A stretch of DNA of 64,000 nucleotides from Haloimpatiens sp. FM7315. Its GTDB lineage: Bacteria; Bacillota; Clostridia; Clostridiales; Clostridiaceae. Made by a program: the position numbers and the translations under genes. The stretch covers positions 1,600,001 to 1,664,000 of the forward strand of contig JBGVUE010000001.1 of assembly GCA_041861885.1 (NCBI GenBank), in the 5' to 3' direction. Position 1 is the first letter of the stretch; each line of letters begins with the position of its first letter. The notes beneath the pieces were generated by a model that was not told where the DNA came from, did not search any database, and worked only from the letters and a program-made list of their open reading frames with translations. Positions 58,946 through 64,000 of this stretch are shown here, piece by piece.

Positions 58946-59715
58946 CTACTTTACATCCCCAAATCTTCTTTCTCTTTTTTGATAATCATATATAGCTCTA
59001 ATGAGATCTTCCTTTTTAAAATCCGGCCAGTTTATATTAGAATACCAAAACTCAGAATATGCACATTGCCATAATAAAAAATTACTTAACCTTTGCTCTC
59101 CACTAGGTCTTATAATAATATCTGGATCAGGCATGCCTGCTGTATAAAGATATTTTTCTATAAGCTCACTATTAATACTATCTTTATTTAATTTTCTGTT
59201 TTGTAAATCCTCATACATATCCTTAAATGCCTTTATTATCTCATCTCTTCCACCATAATTTAAAGCCAAATTCAGAACTAAACCAGTATTGTTTTTTGTG
59301 TTATTATACGCATCATTAAGTTCTTTTTGGCAAACATCAGGTAGCTTAGATATATCACCTATATGATTTATAATCACATTATTATCATTTAATTCTTCAA
59401 ATTCTTTTTTTAAGTATTCAACTAATAATTTCATAAGTGAATTCACTTCTTCTTTAGGTCTTTTCCAATTTTCTGTTGAAAAAGCATATAAAGTAAGATA
59501 GTGAACACCTAGATTATTACAAGCTTTCACTATATTTCTTATAGTTTCAACTCCAGCTTTATGTCCTAAAGCCCTTGGCAATTTTCTCTCTTTTGCCCAT
59601 CTTCCGTTTCCATCCATTATTATGGCAATATGTTTAGGTATATTACTCATATCAATGTCATTAACTATGTCATTGTCTTTCGCAACCTTTTTAGAGTTTA
59701 AAAAAAGTTTCTCAT
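58946..59715 (-). CDS. uppS: Undecaprenyl diphosphate synthase (5' frameshift)
   Basis: Cis-prenyltransferase that makes the C55 lipid carrier for cell-wall and glycan synthesis. HIAIIMDGNGRWAKERK holds the catalytic Asp; RIALGHKAG-like ALGHKAGVE and RPSGEQRLSNFLLWQ are conserved. ATG 59715 follows GGAGGAGACT; the frame breaks in the A7 run 59700-59706 and one extra base restores NSKKVAKDNDIVNDIDMSN and 256 aa. The internal ATG at 59650 would remove only this N-terminal extension. Links MEP-pathway dxr to the glycan carrier. Confidence 0.95.
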
Positions 59716-59737
59716 AGTCTCCTCCTTTTTATATGCA

Positions 59738-59765
59738 ATTGAACCTGCGCTAAGGCAGGTTCAAT
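59738..59765 (-). other. Hairpin between frr and uppS
   Basis: An 11-bp perfect stem ATTGAACCTGC around CTTAGC and its complement. There is no U tract, so it is more likely an RNA-stability or processing structure than a terminator. Confidence 0.55.
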
Positions 59766-59772
59766 GTATATA

Positions 59773-60330
59773 TTATAAAGACATCAAATCATTTTCTTTC
59801 TTTTTAACTATCTCTTCAATATTTTTAATAAATTTATCTGTTTCTTTTTGAACTTTATTTTCTAGTTCCTTAGATTCGTCTTCAGTAATCGTAGAATCCT
59901 TCTTTGCTTTTTTTATTTTATCGTTGGTATCTCTTCTTAAGTTTCTAATAACTATTTTAGTATCTTCTCCTAATTTTTTTACCGTTTTAACTAATTTTTT
60001 TCTTGTTTCCTCTGTTAGTTCAGGAACAAGTAATCTAATAGCTACACCATCATTAGAAGGATTAATTCCAATGTCGGACATTAAAATAGCTTTTTCTATA
60101 TCTTTAATAGTATTCCTATCCCAAGGTTGTATCAATAAAACTCTTGGTTCCGGTGCTGATACGTTAGCCATTTGATTTATTAGTGTCATAGTGCCATAAT
60201 AGTCCACAAATATTCTATCTAGCATAGAAGGGTTTGCTTTTCCAGCTTTTAGAGAAGCTAACTCTCTTTGTAGTGACTCTATAGTTTTATGCATTTTCTC
60301 ATCTAGATTATTAACTAATTCTTTTACCAT
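59773..60330 (-). CDS. frr: Ribosome recycling factor
   Basis: A 185-aa two-domain protein that splits post-termination ribosomes with EF-G. MLDRIFVDYYGTMTLINQMA and RNTIKDIEKAILMSDIGINP are diagnostic. RBS AAAGGAGGATTTTT. Intact, 14 bases after pyrH. Confidence 0.97.
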   Translation of the reverse strand: MVKELVNNLDEKMHKTIESLQRELASLKAGKANPSMLDRIFVDYYGTMTLINQMANVSAPEPRVLLIQPWDRNTIKDIEKAILMSDIGINPSNDGVAIRLLVPELTEETRKKLVKTVKKLGEDTKIVIRNLRRDTNDKIKKAKKDSTITEDESKELENKVQKETDKFIKNIEEIVKKKENDLMSL

Positions 60331-60344
60331 AAAAATCCTCCTTT

Positions 60345-61055
60345 TTATTTAGATACCACTGTACCTATTTTTTCTCCAAATACAACTTTTTTTATATTAT
60401 CAGGATTATCTAACCCAAAAACTATTATAGGTATATTGTTGTCCATACACAAAGAAGTAGCTGTAGAATCCATAACCTGAAGTCCTTTTTCTAAAACATC
60501 AATATACTTAAGTTCATCATATTTTTTTGCACCTTCATATTTGTAAGGATCTTTGTCATAAACACCGTCTACCTTCTTAGCAAGCAATATAGCTTCAGCT
60601 TCAATTTCTGCAGCTCTTAATGCCGCTGTAGTGTCAGTGGAAAAATACGGGTTTCCTGTTCCAGCTGCAAAAATTACTACTCTTCCTTTTTCTAAGTGTC
60701 TCATAGCCTTTCTTCTTATAAAAGGCTCTGCAACCTCTTTCATTTCGATAGCGGTTTGAACTCTAGTTTTAACTCCAATGTTTTCTAAGCAATCTTGTAG
60801 TGCTAAAGCGTTTATACATGTAGCTAACATGCCCATATAATCTGCAGTAGTTCTGTCCATATCGGCTCCATTTCGTCCTCTCCATATGTTACCACCGCCA
60901 ACTACAGCTCCTACTTCAATTCCCATATCTACTAATTCCTTTATGGAATGAGCTATTGTCTGAGCAATTTCGAAATTAATACCATAACCTTTTTCACCTG
61001 CTAAAGCCTCTCCTGAAAGTTTTAACATAATTCTTTTATACTTTGCAGCTTTCAT
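60345..61055 (-). CDS. pyrH: UMP kinase
   Basis: Hexameric bacterial UMP kinase. [13 protein letters not shown] and [11 protein letters not shown] near the N terminus, then [17 protein letters not shown]. Start ATG 61055 (MKAAKYKR) lies 10 bases after GGAGG; an ATG at 61061 is 4 bases after it and cannot be excluded; the frame opens earlier at 61118 through a terminator. About 236 aa, intact. Confidence 0.96.
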   Translation of the reverse strand: MKAAKYKRIMLKLSGEALAGEKGYGINFEIAQTIAHSIKELVDMGIEVGAVVGGGNIWRGRNGADMDRTTADYMGMLATCINALALQDCLENIGVKTRVQTAIEMKEVAEPFIRRKAMRHLEKGRVVIFAAGTGNPYFSTDTTAALRAAEIEAEAILLAKKVDGVYDKDPYKYEGAKKYDELKYIDVLEKGLQVMDSTATSLCMDNNIPIIVFGLDNPDNIKKVVFGEKIGTVVSK

Positions 61056-61106
61056 ATACATTATACCTCCAATTTTGAAAAAATTGTATATATTTTTTAT
61101 TTTAAA

Positions 61107-61136
61107 AAAAGAGAACACGCAGCAGTGTTCTCTTTT
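61107..61136 (-). terminator. Terminator between tsf and pyrH
   Basis: The stem AAAAGAGAACAC around TGCTGC with its complement and seven T residues on the minus strand, right after the tsf stop codon. It may only partly stop transcription into pyrH, which has no obvious separate promoter. Confidence 0.85.
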
Positions 61137-61149
61137 AATTTTTTATAAA

Positions 61150-62070
61150 TTATAGTCCCTGCATTTGTTTCTTTACTTCTTCTGCAAAGTCTTCTTCTCT
61201 TTTTTCGATTCCTTCACCTTTTTCAAATCTAGCAAATTCATTAACAGTTATTTCAGCTCCAATTTCCTTAGCTTTTTCCTGTACATATTTAGTTATTGTA
61301 TAATCAGCATTTTTAACCCATACTTGCTCAATTAAGCAATTTTCTTTATAGTATTTGCTAATTCTTCCATTAACCATTTTATCAACTATTTTTTCTGGTT
61401 TTCCTTCATTTAGAGCTTGAACTCTATATATTTCTTTTTCTTTTTCTAAAGTATCATTGTTTACTTGATCCCTATTTAAGAATAGAGGATTTATAGCAGC
61501 TACTTGCATAGCAAGATCTTTTCCAACTTGGTGAAGCACATCAGCATCTTTTTCACAACCAAGCTCAACTAAAACACCAATTCTTCCGCCACCATGTATG
61601 TAACTCTCGATCATTCCTTTTTCCACTTGCATCTTTTTAAATCTTCTTATAGACATATTCTCGCCTATTTTAGCTATTAATGCAGTAAGTCTTTCTTTTA
61701 CAGTAATGCTCTCATCAAGAACATACTTTTGTTCCAATAATTCTTCAACAGTAGCCACATTTGATTTTGCAATTTGCTTTGCTAAACCATCAACAAAAGC
61801 TATAAACTCTTCATTAGCTGCAACAAAGTCTGTTTCGCAGTTAACTTCTACCATAGCAGCACTTTTGCCATCTTCAGATATATAAGTTTTTACTAATCCT
61901 TCTGCAGCTACTCTTCCTGCCTTTTTAGCAGCTGCTGCTAACCCTTTTTCCCTTAAGAATTCTACTGCTTTTTCCATGTCTCCATTAGTTTCTGTAAGAG
62001 CTTTTTTACAATCCATCATTCCAGCTCCAGTAACTTCTCTTAATTCTTTAACTTGTTTTGCTGATATCAT
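61150..62070 (-). CDS. tsf: Elongation factor Ts
   Basis: Nucleotide exchange factor for EF-Tu. [18 protein letters not shown] and [16 protein letters not shown] are diagnostic; [17 protein letters not shown] is in the core. Start ATG 62070 after GGAGGAGTATAT, about 306 aa, intact. Follows rpsB. Confidence 0.97.
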   Translation of the reverse strand: MISAKQVKELREVTGAGMMDCKKALTETNGDMEKAVEFLREKGLAAAAKKAGRVAAEGLVKTYISEDGKSAAMVEVNCETDFVAANEEFIAFVDGLAKQIAKSNVATVEELLEQKYVLDESITVKERLTALIAKIGENMSIRRFKKMQVEKGMIESYIHGGGRIGVLVELGCEKDADVLHQVGKDLAMQVAAINPLFLNRDQVNNDTLEKEKEIYRVQALNEGKPEKIVDKMVNGRISKYYKENCLIEQVWVKNADYTITKYVQEKAKEIGAEITVNEFARFEKGEGIEKREEDFAEEVKKQMQGL

Positions 62071-62097
62071 ATATACTCCTCCGTTCATATTTAATTC

Positions 62098-62130
62098 AAA
62101 AGGTAAATGAATTTGTTATTCATCTACCTT
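62098..62130 (-). terminator. Attenuator-like hairpin between rpsB and tsf
   Basis: AGGTAGATGAAT pairs with ATTCATTTACCT around AACAA, with one G-T pair, followed by TTTT. Probably lowers tsf transcription relative to rpsB. Confidence 0.7.
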
Positions 62131-62155
62131 TGACTTAATAATTTTATTTCAAGTT

Positions 62156-62857
62156 TTATTCAGCTAATTGTTCGCCTTGTCTTCCTTCTATAACGGCATC
62201 AGCCATCTTAGCTACTATTAATCTAACAGCTCTTATAGCATCATCGTTACCAGGAATAACATAATCAACTTCTTCTGGATCACAGTTAGTATCAACGATA
62301 CCTACAACTGGAATTCCTAAAATCTTAGCTTCTGATACTGCATTCTTTTCTTTTCTTGGATCTACTACAAATAGAGCTCCTATGTTGCTAGTATCCATGT
62401 TTTTTATACCGCCAAGGTTCTTTTGAAGCTTCTCTTCTTCATGTTTTAAGTTTGTAACTTCTTTTTTAGGAAGAACATCAAATATTCCGTCTTCAGCCAT
62501 TTGTCCTAATTCTTCTAATCTTGCGATTCTTTGTTTTATTGTTTTAAAGTTAGTTAACATTCCACCTAACCATCTGTTGTTAACAAAGTGCATGCTACAT
62601 CTAACAGCTTCATCAGCTATAGCTTCTTGAGCTTGCTTCTTAGTTCCTACAAACAATACGTCTTTTCCTTCTTCTGATACACTTCTTATGAAATCATAAG
62701 CTTCATCTACTTTTTTTACAGTTTTTTGTAAATCGATGATGTATATTCCGTTTCTTTCTGTAAATATGTATGGAGCCATTTTAGGATTCCATCTTCTTGT
62801 TTGATGTCCAAAATGAACACCTGCTTCTAATAATTGTTTCATTGATATTACTGCCAT
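62156..62857 (-). CDS. rpsB: 30S ribosomal protein S2
   Basis: A 233-aa small-subunit protein. [33 protein letters not shown] and [20 protein letters not shown] are diagnostic. RBS GGAGGTAATTTATA. Intact. Expressed from the promoter at 62963-62991 with a leader of about 100 bases. Confidence 0.98.
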   Translation of the reverse strand: MAVISMKQLLEAGVHFGHQTRRWNPKMAPYIFTERNGIYIIDLQKTVKKVDEAYDFIRSVSEEGKDVLFVGTKKQAQEAIADEAVRCSMHFVNNRWLGGMLTNFKTIKQRIARLEELGQMAEDGIFDVLPKKEVTNLKHEEEKLQKNLGGIKNMDTSNIGALFVVDPRKEKNAVSEAKILGIPVVGIVDTNCDPEEVDYVIPGNDDAIRAVRLIVAKMADAVIEGRQGEQLAE

Positions 62858-62991
62858 TATAAATTACCTCCTATTGGTTAACCCTCCATTACCTTCATAC
62901 TCGCAAAATACCCTAAGGCACCATTTTGTGAATTAGATAATGTGTGTATTTTATCCTTAAGTAGTATACCATATGTAAAAGATGTATTCAA
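62858..62991 (-). promoter_or_regulatory. rpsB promoter and 5' leader
   Basis: Minus strand -35 TTGAAT (62986-62991), exact 17-base spacer, -10 TATACT (62963-62968). The leader contains GGTGCCTTAGGGTATTTTGC and ends in GGAGGGTTAACC. Ribosomal-protein leaders of this kind may bind S2; only the promoter and leader are directly supported. Confidence 0.6.
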
Positions 62992-63068
62992 TAATAATTT
63001 TTATTTTATTTTATGAAATTTTTCTAAAAGCCATAGATATTAAACTACTATATTTTTATTCTTTACAC

Positions 63069-63103
63069 AAAAAATGTGAGATATACATTATCTCACATTT
63101 TTA
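63069..63103 (-). terminator. codY terminator
   Basis: The stem AAAAATGTGAGATA around a 5-base loop and its complement with a T tract, just past the codY stop. It separates codY from rpsB. Confidence 0.88.
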
Positions 63104-63105
63104 AA

Positions 63106-63882
63106 TTATTTTATTTTCTTTAATTCATCTAGTAATTTCTCATTTAATATTTTGATATGAGTGCCCTTCATACCTAAAGATCTAGATTCAATTACTCCAG
63201 CACTTTCAAATTTTCTTAGTGCATTTACGATTACAGACCTAGTTATACCAACTTTATCAGCAATCTTAGAAGCTACAAGTAAACCTTCATTTCCATCTAA
63301 TTCATTAAAGATATGCTCTACAGCTTCTAGCTCAGAATAAGATAATGTGCCAATTGCAAGTTGAACTACCGCTTTTTTCCTAGCCTCAGATTCAATTTCA
63401 TCTTGTTTAGATCTAAGAATTTCCATACCTACAATAGTAGCACTATATTCAGCTAATACTAAATCATCATCAGTAAAGTTTTTATCAAATCGTCCTAACA
63501 ATAACGTACCTAATCTTTCTCTATTTCCAACTATAGGAACTATTATATTAACTTTACTATCCATTCCACATGACTTTTCTAAATCAAATGAACAAACTCC
63601 CTCATCAGATGAAGCCGCCATTGTTTCCTTATATTCTAGTAATCTATTATTGTATTCATCTGAAAATCTGTTTTCTTTTAATATTTTTTCATTTATTACA
63701 TCACATTCAAATCCACTTGAAAAATTGTGTCCTAATATTTTTCCTTTTCTGCTTATTACATAAACATTGCAGTCTAGAACTTCGCTTAAAATTTTACATA
63801 TATCATCAAATGCCACAGGCTCTGTTCCTGTTTTTTGTAATATTTTATTTATCTTACGTGTTTTTTCTAGTAACGATGCCAT
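63106..63882 (-). CDS. codY: GTP- and branched-chain-amino-acid-sensing regulator CodY
   Basis: Global nutrient regulator of Bacillota; in clostridia also of toxin and sporulation genes. N-terminal GAF domain (residues about 1-155), then a linker helix and a C-terminal winged helix with [25 protein letters not shown] as recognition region. 258 aa, intact. RBS AAGGAGGTATAG. Its usual neighbour rpsB follows. Bases 63883-64000 upstream are AT-rich with no gene. Confidence 0.97.
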   Translation of the reverse strand: MASLLEKTRKINKILQKTGTEPVAFDDICKILSEVLDCNVYVISRKGKILGHNFSSGFECDVINEKILKENRFSDEYNNRLLEYKETMAASSDEGVCSFDLEKSCGMDSKVNIIVPIVGNRERLGTLLLGRFDKNFTDDDLVLAEYSATIVGMEILRSKQDEIESEARKKAVVQLAIGTLSYSELEAVEHIFNELDGNEGLLVASKIADKVGITRSVIVNALRKFESAGVIESRSLGMKGTHIKILNEKLLDELKKIK

Positions 63883-64000
63883 ACATCTATACCTCCTTGT
63901 AATTCATTATAATCAAATATAATCATAAATCTAATTTGCACATATTTCAGAATTGTTATTGTATTTAAAAATTTTAGAATTGTATCACCTAGTAATGATA

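Noticed and set aside
1..64000. Long open frames antisense to real genes (for example inside mutS, pnp, ftsK, infB)
   Set aside because: They lack ribosome sites, have Ser/Phe/Leu-rich composition typical of the complement of A-rich genes, and overlap confident genes completely.
1..64000. tRNA, rRNA or CRISPR arrays
   Set aside because: I found no cloverleaf with TTCGA arm, no rRNA stretch and no evenly spaced repeats.
63925..64000. CodY-box-like AATTCTGAAATAT upstream of codY
   Set aside because: It differs from the 15-bp consensus at about five positions, too many for a call in AT-rich DNA.

Overview
The window is a low-GC (roughly 30%) bacterial chromosome segment. Gene content and order place it in Clostridium sensu stricto or a close relative: miaB-mutS-mutL-miaA-hfq, lexA, spoVS-rny-recA-pgsA-rimO-ftsK, pnp-rpsO-ribF-truB-nrnA-rbfA-infB-ylxQ-ylxR-nusA-rimP, then rseP-dxr-cdsA-uppS-frr-pyrH-tsf-rpsB-codY. 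SpoVS, CodY, a MutL with an endonuclease motif and strong GGAGG ribosome binding sites all fit a spore-forming Bacillota member. The species cannot be fixed from the sequence alone. I found no rRNA, tRNA or CRISPR array.

Layout. 1-2.7 kb: two PLP aminotransferases. 2.9-11.6 kb (+ strand): tRNA modification, mismatch repair, hfq and an aluminium-resistance/methionine-lyase-like enzyme. 11.6-17.5 kb: lexA with its SOS box, then a MarR regulator divergent from a heterodimeric ABC exporter and a cysteine-rich small protein. 17.5-19.1 kb: a tyrosine recombinase followed by about 500 bp of non-coding DNA packed with perfect inverted repeats. 19-30.8 kb (- strand): accessory metabolism, with two flavodoxin-like proteins, an MFS transporter, nitroreductase, NUDIX hydrolase, a polar amino-acid ABC transporter, a methyltransferase, purB, HPr, EIIA and an aspartate-type aminotransferase. 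30.8-33.4 kb: a three-gene set (UbiA-family phosphoribosyltransferase-like, GT-C glycosyltransferase, SMR-type carrier) that looks like a polyprenyl-phosphate sugar pathway. 33.5-64 kb (- strand): the long information-processing and envelope block listed above.

Two observations dominate. First, about 20 genes are broken by single-base indels, nearly all a missing base in a short homopolymer. Correcting one base restores the family-typical length each time (SpoVS becomes exactly 86 aa). Because infB, recA, rimP and uppS are among them, I read this as a systematic sequencing or assembly error rather than mass pseudogenisation. Many gene spans below are therefore given across the frameshift. A mismatch-repair mutator (mutS is itself hit) is a weaker alternative. 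Second, between cdsA and dxr lies a deleted group IIC intron, inserted exactly at the base of the cdsA terminator hairpin. It keeps a folded domain V and its 5' end but has lost most of the ribozyme and pieces of its reverse transcriptase; these larger deletions are real decay, not base-calling noise.

Regulation visible in the DNA includes a LexA box at lexA and a perfect one inside the recA promoter, a leader attenuator before rimP-nusA-infB, promoter-leader regions before rpsO and rpsB, a promoter between marR and the exporter, and a 16-bp perfect palindrome before the amino-acid transporter.
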